64,000 nt of DNA from Algoriphagus hitonicola (GTDB lineage Bacteria; Bacteroidota; Bacteroidia; Cytophagales; Cyclobacteriaceae), in the NCBI RefSeq assembly GCF_900113375.1, contig NZ_FOPC01000011.1, forward strand, positions 6,530-70,529, read 5' to 3'. A program made the translations under genes and the position numbers. The notes under the pieces are model-generated. The model was not told the origin of the DNA. It made no database searches and saw only the letters and a list, made by a program, of their open reading frames with translations. This document shows positions 1 to 8,027 of this stretch, piece by piece (the first letter of the stretch is position 1; each line of letters opens with the position of its first letter).

Positions 1-351
1 TGCACAGAAACTAAAAAATGTACCGTCCCGATGGGACTCCTAAGCTAGATCTCAGCCATTTTTCCAGCCGTTAAAACGGCTGGCAAGAAAATCGCTCGTC
101 ACTCCGTGACTTTTCGCCCCGTTTTGTGTCCTCACGAATCGGAAGAATCTGATTGATGTCAGTGTCAATTCCTTCCGTCTCCCGTCATCCCTCTCATTTC
201 TTATCTCTTAATTCTTGCCTCTTTAATAGCCACTAATTCACGAATGGCTTTCGGTGGAATCGGTGGAAAACCAAGTTTCATTTCCTTCCGTTTTCGGTCC
301 TCCCTCTCATTTCTTATCTCTAGTCTCTTATCTCTTTTTTCCAATCTCTCC
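1..351. repeat. Non-coding repeat-rich region with hairpins and a 40-bp direct repeat
   Basis: No credible gene is seen here. The left part holds three short hairpins: GTCCC/GGGAC at 25-37, CCAGCCGTT/AACGGCTGG at 64-83 and GTCAC/GTGAC at 98-110. The right part holds an imperfect 40-bp direct repeat at 169-208 and 282-321, pyrimidine-rich on the plus strand, starting TTCCTTCCGT and ending TTCTTATCTCT. The oligopyrimidine text resembles other intergenic stretches of the window (55384-55458, 58000-58185). Its function is unknown; it could be an extragenic repeat family. Confidence 0.55.
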
Positions 352-657
352 TCACACGAACCCCTTCAAAGCCTGACTCAGATCCTTTTTGGTCATGATC
401 CCTCCTTTTCGCCATAGGATTTTCCCTCGTTTGAATAGGGCATAGTGGGGGATGGATCTCACGGCAAATTGCTGGGCAAGTTGGGGATGTTTTTCCACAT
501 CAATCTTGAGGAGCTTGATTTTTCCCTGCATGGAATCCAATACCTCTGAAATGACCGGCTCCATGGTCTGACAGGGGCCACACCAATCTGCATGGAAATC
601 CACCAATAGGAGATCGGGACTTTTGCTGAGGAGTTCTTTGATGTTCTTTTTTGCCAT
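352..657 (-). CDS. Thioredoxin family protein
   Basis: A 101-residue single-domain thioredoxin. The redox motif WCGPC is at residues 25-29 and the cis-proline of SIPH is residue 70. There is no signal peptide, so it should act as a cytoplasmic disulfide reductase. The length fits classical thioredoxins (about 105 residues), although the N-terminus is short. It lies downstream of the ompH genes but behind a clear terminator (671-700), so it probably has its own promoter. It could equally be a specialised thioredoxin paralogue rather than the main TrxA. Confidence 0.9.
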   Translation of the reverse strand: MAKKNIKELLSKSPDLLLVDFHADWCGPCQTMEPVISEVLDSMQGKIKLLKIDVEKHPQLAQQFAVRSIPHYALFKRGKILWRKGGIMTKKDLSQALKGFV

Positions 658-670
658 GTTCCCTAAAATA

Positions 671-700
671 AAAAAACCGGCTGAAAAACCGGTTTTTTTT
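671..700 (-). terminator. Rho-independent terminator after ompH
   Basis: The stem AAAACCGG/CCGGTTTT flanks a short loop and has A-runs on one side and T-runs on the other, so it could work in both directions. It sits between the stop of the ompH gene at 718 and the start of the thioredoxin gene at 657, so its natural role is ending the minus-strand bamA-ompH-ompH transcript. Confidence 0.8.
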
Positions 701-717
701 AAGAGATGAGTGGAAGA

Positions 718-1263
718 TTAATTTTGGTCTGCTGGAGGGGTAGGCATTTCTAAACCTAACTTAGCCAATACCAACTCAGTGAATTTATCTTCTTCTTTGG
801 TATAAAGTAGAATAGGAGCCTGACCTGCAGTCTCTGCAAATACATGCGTGTAATCATTTTCAGCAGCAACAGCATTGATCGCATTGATAACTTTAGTCTG
901 CACGGGCTCAAGTAGCTCTTGCAGCTTGCGCTGATAGCTGGTAGATGCATCCTGATCGTATTTCTGAAGATCCTGCTGCAGTTTGCCTAGTTCTTCCTCT
1001 TTGGCAGCTCTTGCTTCCTCCGTCATAGACGCAGCAGCCTGCTGATAAGATTGTACCTGTCTTTCAAAATCACTGGCCTTGGTCTGAATGCTGGCTTGAA
1101 GCTGAGATTGGTAGTCCTGAAGGTCTGCCCCGATCTGCTCCATTTCTGGCATGAGGTCCATGATAAATTCGACATTGGTGTAACCAATTTTTAATTCTTG
1201 CGCTTGGGCGACAAATCCTACGCAAAGCATTGCAATTGCGGAAAGGATAACTTTTGCTTTCAT
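718..1263 (-). CDS. OmpH/Skp family periplasmic chaperone (copy 1)
   Basis: 181 residues with a signal peptide ending near AQAQ (about residue 22). A long charged coiled coil, roughly residues 45-125, is rich in Gln, Lys and Glu. The ending is a beta-strand segment, as in the Skp/OmpH fold. Members of this family hold unfolded outer-membrane proteins in the periplasm for delivery to the Bam complex. It is the second of two ompH genes directly downstream of bamA on the same strand, a common Bacteroidota order. The C-terminal PTPPADQN tail is an unstructured extension. Confidence 0.9.
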   Translation of the reverse strand: MKAKVILSAIAMLCVGFVAQAQELKIGYTNVEFIMDLMPEMEQIGADLQDYQSQLQASIQTKASDFERQVQSYQQAAASMTEEARAAKEEELGKLQQDLQKYDQDASTSYQRKLQELLEPVQTKVINAINAVAAENDYTHVFAETAGQAPILLYTKEEDKFTELVLAKLGLEMPTPPADQN

Positions 1264-1302
1264 ATGAATCTTATTTATTTAATTTTAATTGTCTTATTCC
1301 TG

Positions 1303-1318
1303 CCTGTCGGAAGACAGG
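1303..1318. repeat. Short palindrome CCTGTC-GGAA-GACAGG between the ompH genes
   Basis: A perfect 6-bp stem with a GGAA loop lies in the 132-bp gap between the two ompH genes. It has no T-run, so it is not an ordinary terminator. A related text (GTCGGCAGACAG) occurs at 53488-53499 in an unrelated gap, which suggests a dispersed palindromic element. It may also serve as a processing hairpin in the ompH mRNA. Confidence 0.4.
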
Positions 1319-1395
1319 GAATCTCACACTCCTGATGAATTATAAATTAATATTTCAGGGAAATGCTCGATTTCATCATTCTTGTTTTTTGTATT

Positions 1396-1926
1396 TTAAT
1401 TATTGTCTTCTATTCCTAATTCGTCCAGGACAAATTCCGAGTAATCATGCCGAGGGTCTGTCCAGATAATCCCGGTGGCACTGGCGGCTTTGTCATAAAC
1501 CATCCCCAAATTATTCCGTCTGGATACCCGCTCGAGGGCATCGTAGATTTTGGACTGGAGCGGCTGCATGAGTTCGGCCTGTTTTTGATAGTACTGTCCG
1601 TCTATTCCAAAGATCCGGCTGGTAAAGGCTCTGGCTTCTTCCTCTTTCTTTTTTATGTCCTGTAATCTAGTCTGGTACATTTCCTCTGTGAGAAGCACTT
1701 CCTCAGCTTTGAGTTGGCTGTACATTTCTTGAATCTCTTTATCCAAACTTTGTGCCTCATTCTTCCAAGCATCGCTGAGCTTTTTTAGTTCCTCTTGGAC
1801 GATTTTGTAATCGGGATGCTTGTTGAGAATGTACTCAGTATCTACATAACCCCATTTTTGTGCTGTCAGCGTACCTGAAATCAGCATAAAGAGCAACAAA
1901 AGTACGATTTTTGGCGATTTATTCAT
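1396..1926 (-). CDS. OmpH/Skp family periplasmic chaperone (copy 2)
   Basis: About 176 residues. I chose the ATG at 1926 because it begins an Asn-Lys-rich signal peptide (MNKSPKIVLLLLF) that ends near TAQ; the upstream open frame (to 2013) has no signal-like start. The mature part has the OmpH layout: a short strand region (WGYVDTEYILNKHPDY), a charged coiled coil of about 80 residues, then a C-terminal strand segment. It lies 89 bases downstream of bamA on the same strand. It is a paralogue of the protein at 718-1263, and both probably serve outer-membrane protein delivery. Confidence 0.9.
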   Translation of the reverse strand: MNKSPKIVLLLLFMLISGTLTAQKWGYVDTEYILNKHPDYKIVQEELKKLSDAWKNEAQSLDKEIQEMYSQLKAEEVLLTEEMYQTRLQDIKKKEEEARAFTSRIFGIDGQYYQKQAELMQPLQSKIYDALERVSRRNNLGMVYDKAASATGIIWTDPRHDYSEFVLDELGIEDNN

Positions 1927-2015
1927 TGGTCTGTTTTTAAGATTTGACTCTATGCAACGAATCAAAGCTCGATAAATTTTGACATAAATTAACCAATTCG
2001 CATCTGTTTTCAATT

Positions 2016-4712
2016 TTATCTAAACTGCTGCCCGATGGTAAAGTGGAATTGTGCGCCACTTCGCTGATTCGATCCTGGAATCGCATCAAATCCATATCCC
2101 CAGTCTACACCGAGTAATCCAAAGGCCGGCATAAATATCCGGGCTCCCAAGCCAGCGGATTTTTTCAAATCATAGGGATTGAAATCCCTGTAGGATCCCC
2201 AGTTGTTTCCCGCCTCAGCAAATCCCAAAAGGAAAATAGTTGCGGAAGGATTCGGAGAAACCAAGAATCGCAATTCCATCACGTATTTATTGTACACGAT
2301 CCCTCCGTAAGGATCTGGATTTTCTGTACCCCGTGTATCTCTACCAGGGGTGATGGATTGGTTTTCATATCCTCGAAGACCAATGATTTCCTGACCCAAA
2401 GCGAAGTTGTTGAAGGTCATTCCATCTCCACCCATTACGAAGCGCTCCAGCGGAATCATTCCGATTTTATCCCCATAGGATCCAAGGAAACCCATGTGGG
2501 CTCTTGCACTGGCTACGAGTTTTTGTGAGCCAAAGAGCGGAGTATAAATGGATGCATCAAACATCCACTTGTGGTATTCCAGCCATTTGAATTTCTCCTC
2601 ATCGGCAGTTTCTCCATCAATATTTTTATTGAGGGAAGAATAGGGAGGAGTTAGGGACGTAGAAAGGGTAATGTTAGACCCAAATCTTGGATAGATCGGG
2701 TTGTCCACGTTGTTTCTACTGATGGTATTGTTGAAGGTTAAGCTATTAGATTTTCCGGTAGGGTAGCTGAGGCCAAATGAAGTTCCAAATTGGTCAAATT
2801 CATATATCTGGAATTGAATGGAATTGCTAATGCTGAAGTTATCATCCGGCCAGGTTACTCTTCGGGCCAAACCAAGCGTCGCTCCGGTGATTTTAAAGAA
2901 GCCGAGTTCATTACCAAAATTGTTTTGGCTAAAGAAATCTACCTGTCGCTGAACGGAGTGATTGAAGCTAAAACTCAAGGCATTTGGCTTTTTGCCTCCA
3001 AACCAAGGTTCGGTTAACGAAACGGAGTAGTTTTGGAAAGATCGGCCATTGGCCTGAACACGGAGGGAAAGTTTCTGCCCATCACCTACCGGTAGTGGAT
3101 CCCACTTGTCGAAGTTTCTCACATTTTTCAGTGAGAAGTTGTTGAATACTAAGCCCACCGTGCCGACGAACCCATAGAATCCACCCCAACCTCCAGAGAG
3201 TTCGATTTGATCATTAGGCCTCTCCTCGAGCTCAAAAGTAATATCTACAGTTGCAGCTTCGAAATTAGGTCGAAGGTCCGGATTGATTTTTTCTGGATCA
3301 AAGTACCCCAACTGAGATAGTTCTCGAATGGTACGAACCAACAAACTTCGGTCAAATTTCTGGCCCGGGAGTATTCGGATTTCCCGCATGACCACGTGAT
3401 CGGAGGTTCGCTCGTTTCCTTTGATTTTTACGGAATTCACCGTGACCTGAGGTCCTTCGAACACCCGCATTTCCATATCTATGGAATCACCGACTACATT
3501 GACTTCTACGGGATCAATGTTGAAGAAGAGGTAGCCGTTATCCTGATAAAGGGAACTGACATCATCACCTTTTTGCGGATCATAATTCAATCGGGTATCA
3601 AGTTTTTCCTTGTCATAGACATCTCCTTTCCGAATACCCAATCTAGTCAATAGGACATCATCCGGATGAATAAAATTCCCTTCAAAAGTGATATTTCGGT
3701 AGTAATATTTCTGTCCTTCTTCTACTTCAATATCGATGTTGATTTTCTCCTCATTGAACTTATAAACTGAGTCTTCCAGTATTTTCACATCTCTGAAGCC
3801 TCTACTCTGATAGAAATTGAGGACGTTTTCCTTGTCATTTCTATATTCTTTGGGGATGTACTTTGATCCGTTAAAGAAATTCAGTTTGAAGTTTTTATTG
3901 ATGTAGGTTTTTACGCTTTCCTGAGAGACTGAGTCTGTGCGAAATGCAGCATTGGCATAATCACTGGCAGAGGCTGAAGTCAACCGCGAATAAATATCTC
4001 TAAAGACGGATACTCTTGCGTGTTCTTTGGTCTTTTTAAGTTTCTTTTTAACTCTGGAATCGGCGATTTCATCATTCCCGAAAATTCGGATTTCATTGAT
4101 TTTGACCTTGGTTTTGGGATCTACATCAAAGCGAAGTTTCACCGAGTTGGGCAAAGTGGTATCTCTTACTTGGACTACTTTGACTTCAGTGTTGAGGAAG
4201 CCTTTATCCAGGTAGTATTTCTCAATATTTCGCTGTGCGGTATTCATGACATCCTCCCGGACGACTCTACCACGGATATTGACTTTGTCTCGAAGCTCAC
4301 TTTCTTGAGTTTTGTTTACACCGGTGAATTCCACCCGTGAAAAGCGGGGGCGCTCAGTCAAATCGAGTAATAAATAGATGTCTTCTCCTTCGATTTTGGT
4401 CACCAAGATCTGTACATCTCCGATGATTCCCTGGCCCCAAAGTTTCTTAAGCGCACCGGAAATAGCATCACCGGGAACTTCAATCCGGTCATCGACTTTT
4501 AGTCCTGACAAAGAAATGATGGCGTTTTCATCCAAGGTGGACAGCCCCACAGCCTTGATTTCGGCGATGCGATAAGTCTGAGGTTTGGAATAGTTCAATT
4601 CCAAAATATTCACAGGTTTGGGCGAAGTATAGCGACTTTGGCCCAAACGAATTTGTGCCGTAGCTGCTGTAGTCCAAATCAGACAAAACAGGATCAATAA
4701 ACTTCTTTTCAT
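2016..4712 (-). CDS. bamA: Outer membrane protein assembly factor BamA
   Basis: 898 residues with a signal peptide (cleavage near TAAATAQ). The first half consists of tandem POTRA-type repeats, and the second half is the Omp85 16-strand barrel. The lid/strand motif GLRGYEN is near residue 790 and the protein ends in an aromatic-rich strand. BamA inserts beta-barrel proteins into the outer membrane. It is somewhat longer than the E. coli protein, as is usual in Bacteroidota, where POTRA linkers are extended. It lies 7 bases downstream of uppS and is followed by two ompH genes, so membrane-lipid carrier synthesis and barrel assembly appear to be co-transcribed. Confidence 0.95.
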   Translation of the reverse strand: MKRSLLILFCLIWTTAATAQIRLGQSRYTSPKPVNILELNYSKPQTYRIAEIKAVGLSTLDENAIISLSGLKVDDRIEVPGDAISGALKKLWGQGIIGDVQILVTKIEGEDIYLLLDLTERPRFSRVEFTGVNKTQESELRDKVNIRGRVVREDVMNTAQRNIEKYYLDKGFLNTEVKVVQVRDTTLPNSVKLRFDVDPKTKVKINEIRIFGNDEIADSRVKKKLKKTKEHARVSVFRDIYSRLTSASASDYANAAFRTDSVSQESVKTYINKNFKLNFFNGSKYIPKEYRNDKENVLNFYQSRGFRDVKILEDSVYKFNEEKINIDIEVEEGQKYYYRNITFEGNFIHPDDVLLTRLGIRKGDVYDKEKLDTRLNYDPQKGDDVSSLYQDNGYLFFNIDPVEVNVVGDSIDMEMRVFEGPQVTVNSVKIKGNERTSDHVVMREIRILPGQKFDRSLLVRTIRELSQLGYFDPEKINPDLRPNFEAATVDITFELEERPNDQIELSGGWGGFYGFVGTVGLVFNNFSLKNVRNFDKWDPLPVGDGQKLSLRVQANGRSFQNYSVSLTEPWFGGKKPNALSFSFNHSVQRQVDFFSQNNFGNELGFFKITGATLGLARRVTWPDDNFSISNSIQFQIYEFDQFGTSFGLSYPTGKSNSLTFNNTISRNNVDNPIYPRFGSNITLSTSLTPPYSSLNKNIDGETADEEKFKWLEYHKWMFDASIYTPLFGSQKLVASARAHMGFLGSYGDKIGMIPLERFVMGGDGMTFNNFALGQEIIGLRGYENQSITPGRDTRGTENPDPYGGIVYNKYVMELRFLVSPNPSATIFLLGFAEAGNNWGSYRDFNPYDLKKSAGLGARIFMPAFGLLGVDWGYGFDAIPGSNQRSGAQFHFTIGQQFR

Positions 4713-4719
4713 TAATTAC

Positions 4720-5457
4720 TTAAGATTTAACTTGCTCTCCGGTTTTTCCAAACCTTCTTTCTCTGTTTTGGTAATCCGCAATCGCGGCCACCAAATGTTC
4801 CCTTCTGAAATCCGGCCATAATACGGGAGTAAAATGCAACTCCGTATAGGCCAATTGCCACAGGAGGAAATTGCTGATTCGAAACTCTCCGCTGGTCCGG
4901 ATCATCAATTCCGGATCCGGGATTCCGGCAGTTTCGAGATGGTCAGCGACTACCTGCTGGGTGATTTCCTCCACCTTGAGTGTTCCTTCTGAGATTTTTT
5001 GAGCAATGCGTTTGGTCGCCTGAGCGAGTTCCCACTGTCCGCTGTAGCTTAGGGCTAAAATGACCTTAAGGCCATCATTTGCAGCAGTGGTTTTTTTTGC
5101 CTCCATGAGTTTTTCATAGGCGGGGGCTGGGAGGCTATTCAGGTCTCCGATGCTTTCCAGACGAATGTTGTTTTTCATCATCATGGGAACTTCATCGGTG
5201 ATGGTTTTCACGAGGAGTTCCATCAGTCCGTTGATTTCTTCTTGCGGACGGGACCAGTTTTCGGTAGAAAACGAAAACAAGGTAAGGTATTCTACCCCGA
5301 GATTTTCGGCTCCTTCTATGGCATCTTTAACTGCCTGAATGGCATGTCGATGTCCGAATATCCGCATGGCTCCTTTCTTTTTGGCCCATCGGCCATTTCC
5401 GTCCATGATGATTGCAATATGTCTGGGGATCCGCTCTCGGTCTAGTACTTCCTTCAT
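4720..5457 (-). CDS. uppS: Isoprenyl transferase (undecaprenyl diphosphate synthase)
   Basis: 245 residues, the normal length for cis-prenyltransferases. Motif I, HIAIIMDGNGRWA, supplies the catalytic Asp (residue 19) and Arg23. The central FSFSTENW and the late RTSGEFRISNF motif bind the diphosphates. The enzyme extends farnesyl diphosphate with isopentenyl diphosphate to undecaprenyl diphosphate, the lipid carrier for peptidoglycan and surface polysaccharides. It sits directly upstream of bamA (7 bp), consistent with a shared transcript. Confidence 0.95.
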   Translation of the reverse strand: MKEVLDRERIPRHIAIIMDGNGRWAKKKGAMRIFGHRHAIQAVKDAIEGAENLGVEYLTLFSFSTENWSRPQEEINGLMELLVKTITDEVPMMMKNNIRLESIGDLNSLPAPAYEKLMEAKKTTAANDGLKVILALSYSGQWELAQATKRIAQKISEGTLKVEEITQQVVADHLETAGIPDPELMIRTSGEFRISNFLLWQLAYTELHFTPVLWPDFRREHLVAAIADYQNRERRFGKTGEQVKS

Positions 5458-5539
5458 TACTTGGTTTCCGATACCTTACATTTTTGGAGGTACAAAAATG
5501 GGATTTCTTTTCCAATAATTAAGGCTATGGCTCAATTAA

Positions 5540-6283
5540 TTAATAGGCATAGCACTTTGTACTGGCAAAGGTATAGCTCAAAGTAACTCCTAAAAAGTAA
5601 TACCAATCCTTGTCATAGGGGTTTCCAAAATTGATCCCATAGGGCTGATCTGGATTGGCAGGGTCTGGAAAGCGCGGCACGGGTTCAGTACTGCTGTCGA
5701 TTTTATCCAAATAATCGGTGAAAGTCGCACGAATACCCGCCTCGAGGGCTAGAGTCCATCGGTCGTTTAACCGGTACTTGACCCCGCCTCCAAATGGAAT
5801 CACGACTGTGCCTACATTGTATCGCTCGGATACATTATACGCATAGGTGTTTCCCTTTGCGAAAAGATGCGTATATCCGAGTCCAAAGAAGGCATAGGGT
5901 GACCAGAAGAATTCTGAATCGTTTCGTAAGAAATCCAGAAAATTAAACTCCATGACCGCCGATCCTTCAGCGAATCCGCCTCGAAAACGAGCATCTCTTC
6001 TTTCCATAGCCAAGTCCATAGGACGTACACTATCGGTAGCCCGAAGCGTGCCCAATGTGACTCCTACCCGGAGAGTCCACACATTGTCAAAATTTCTCTT
6101 GCCAAACAACGTTCCTTGAAGACCTAAATGGTCCAGGTCAATATGACGGAGAATATCGCCGGTGTAAGCCGTCGTCCCCAGTCCCCCTCCGATTTCGTAT
6201 TTCTGAGCTTTCACTTCCCATGACCAAATGGACAATAGAAATAAAAGCAAGAGACTGATAATCTGAAATTTGACCTTTTTCAA
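5540..6283 (-). CDS. DUF6089-like outer-membrane beta-barrel protein
   Basis: About 247 residues. The open frame reaches a GTG at 6307, but the TTG at 6283 gives a cleaner signal peptide (MKKVKFQIISLLLL, cleavage near VKAQ), so I prefer that start. The mature protein opens with YEIGGGLGTTAYTGDI, typical of Bacteroidota DUF6089 proteins, and alternates hydrophobic and polar residues like an eight-stranded barrel with loops of Asp, Asn and Pro. The exact function is unknown. Its place between nadK and uppS-bamA is a familiar neighbourhood in this phylum. Confidence 0.75.
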   Translation of the reverse strand: MKKVKFQIISLLLLFLLSIWSWEVKAQKYEIGGGLGTTAYTGDILRHIDLDHLGLQGTLFGKRNFDNVWTLRVGVTLGTLRATDSVRPMDLAMERRDARFRGGFAEGSAVMEFNFLDFLRNDSEFFWSPYAFFGLGYTHLFAKGNTYAYNVSERYNVGTVVIPFGGGVKYRLNDRWTLALEAGIRATFTDYLDKIDSSTEPVPRFPDPANPDQPYGINFGNPYDKDWYYFLGVTLSYTFASTKCYAY

Positions 6284-6388
6284 GACGATGCAAGTTAGGA
6301 AGTACACAACGTTTAAAAAACGCTGTTCAGCATTTCTGCGGTTAATAATTGTTAAGCTTGTTTTGGATAGTTTTTTAACGACCGAGAT

Positions 6389-7264
6389 TCAATTTCTCAT
6401 ATCCAAGCCCCAATTTAATTTATATCTCAAGGTATCAAAAAAATTATAACTGGGTAATTTCATCAATCGGGCATGAAATCGTTCTTTTCGGACACTGAGC
6501 TTTAATTCCGAAGAAATCGAAGTGGACCTTGAATCTAGGGAAATTAGAAACTTCTCAGTCCGGCCCTCAATCTCAAAGCTGATCTCACTATCATCGGATA
6601 CGATGATAGGTCTTACGTTCAAATTATGTGGACTCACCGGAGTAATCACCAGATTTTTGGCTTCAGGAGAGATCAAAGGGCCTCCGCAGCTCAATGAATA
6701 TCCGGTAGACCCTGTGGGCGTAGCTACGATCAGTCCATCAGCCCAATAGCTATTTAAGTATTCGCCATTGATGTAGGTATGTACCGTAATCATCGAAGAG
6801 GTGTCTCGCTTATGGATCGTAAATTCATTCAACCCAAAATTCAATCCATTGAAAAGCTTACGTTTGCTTTGTAAAGAAATGAGCGTTCGGTTTTCGATTT
6901 GGTAATTCTCCTCCGCAATGTGCCGAATTGCTTCCTTTATTTTATCCGTTGCTACCGTGGCCAAAAAGCCCAATCTTCCTGTGTTCAAACCTAATATGGG
7001 AGTTTCTAAGCTTCCTACCTGACAAACCGCATCCAGAAGGGTCCCATCGCCACCGATAGAAATAAGGAAATCCATCAACTTCATATCTTTTTTGCTTTCC
7101 AGGACAGAATAGTTTAGGCCGATGTTTCCATGCATTCTGATTTGGCGGTCAAACTGCTTGGTGACAAAAATTTCGAATTGATAGCTTTCTAAAGCTGAAA
7201 ATAGGGCTTGGACGTCTTTGAGGAACTCTAATTTTAAGGCCAAGCCGTGCAAAGCGACTTTCAT
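6389..7264 (-). CDS. nadK: NAD kinase
   Basis: 291 residues. It carries the diagnostic GGDGT motif (ISIGGDGTLLDAV, near residues 69-81), the LNTGRLGFLA segment and the C-terminal TGSTGYSLSCGGP motif. The family phosphorylates NAD+ to NADP+ with ATP or polyphosphate in the cytoplasm, and is the only known route to NADP. It is 3 bases from the CBS-domain gene upstream, so the two are almost certainly co-transcribed. Confidence 0.95.
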   Translation of the reverse strand: MKVALHGLALKLEFLKDVQALFSALESYQFEIFVTKQFDRQIRMHGNIGLNYSVLESKKDMKLMDFLISIGGDGTLLDAVCQVGSLETPILGLNTGRLGFLATVATDKIKEAIRHIAEENYQIENRTLISLQSKRKLFNGLNFGLNEFTIHKRDTSSMITVHTYINGEYLNSYWADGLIVATPTGSTGYSLSCGGPLISPEAKNLVITPVSPHNLNVRPIIVSDDSEISFEIEGRTEKFLISLDSRSTSISSELKLSVRKERFHARLMKLPSYNFFDTLRYKLNWGLDMRN

Positions 7265-7267
7265 ACC

Positions 7268-7933
7268 TTAAATATCTAAAAATCTCAATAAGTTTCCGAT
7301 TCGGTCTTCCTCGCTGCTTACGCCGGTTTCTTCTTGATAATGGTCTAAAATCCTGAATCCAAATCGCTCCAAAGTTGCTTTGATGTGACGCAGTTCAGGT
7401 TTGTCCAGCTTTAAAGTTAATTTGATTTTAGAATCATCCAGCGGATCATTACTGATAAAAGAACTCAGAACTTTGGTATTTTCGGATTCTATTATTCTGC
7501 AGATTTCTGCCAATGAATAATCCGTCATATTCATGGAAAGGATCAAAACGGAGCCCTGAGATTGGATAGAAAGGCTATCTGCAAAGGCGGAAATGGCATC
7601 TTCCATAGTCACTACCCCGAGATAGGCAAGTTCACGGTCTAGGACTGCAACTACATTGGATTGAAACTCGGCGCTGACTTTAAGTACATCATAAATATGC
7701 TTGTCACTGAAGACCCAACAATTCGCTGCTTCAGGTATAAGACTGCCTACATTTTCATCCGGATTATTCTGATCAAAAATCATTTCGTCGCGAAGCAATC
7801 CCAGAAATTTACCCTGTTCCACTACCGGCAAGACGTCGGTGCGGATTTCTTCCATCCAAGCGAGCGCCATTTTAGTTTTGTCCGTCAGCTTGAGAGGAGG
7901 AATCAGATTATTAATAAATTCGTAGGCCTGCAT
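7268..7933 (-). CDS. CBS domain-containing protein
   Basis: 221 residues. The N-terminal half has two CBS-type repeats: one around EEIRTDVLPVVEQGKFLGLL, the other around AEFQSNVVAVLDRELAYLGVV. CBS pairs bind adenine nucleotides and regulate partner proteins. The C-terminal part (from about residue 130) resembles an ACT-like alpha/beta domain (VLILSMNMTDYSLAEICRII). It is 3 bases upstream of nadK, so it may modulate or be co-regulated with NADP synthesis; that link is inference. Confidence 0.8.
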   Translation of the reverse strand: MQAYEFINNLIPPLKLTDKTKMALAWMEEIRTDVLPVVEQGKFLGLLRDEMIFDQNNPDENVGSLIPEAANCWVFSDKHIYDVLKVSAEFQSNVVAVLDRELAYLGVVTMEDAISAFADSLSIQSQGSVLILSMNMTDYSLAEICRIIESENTKVLSSFISNDPLDDSKIKLTLKLDKPELRHIKATLERFGFRILDHYQEETGVSSEEDRIGNLLRFLDI

Positions 7934-8027
7934 GAAAGAAAGATAGGGAATGATTTAGAACTTTTAAAACGCCGAAGGCAGCTTTCTTGTTCCTTTTTTC
8001 AAATGGGGACTATTTATGCAACTGAAT

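Noticed and set aside
1254-1469. A 71-residue plus-strand frame between the ompH genes
   Set aside because: It runs through the intergenic hairpin and into the antisense of ompH; composition is not coding-like.
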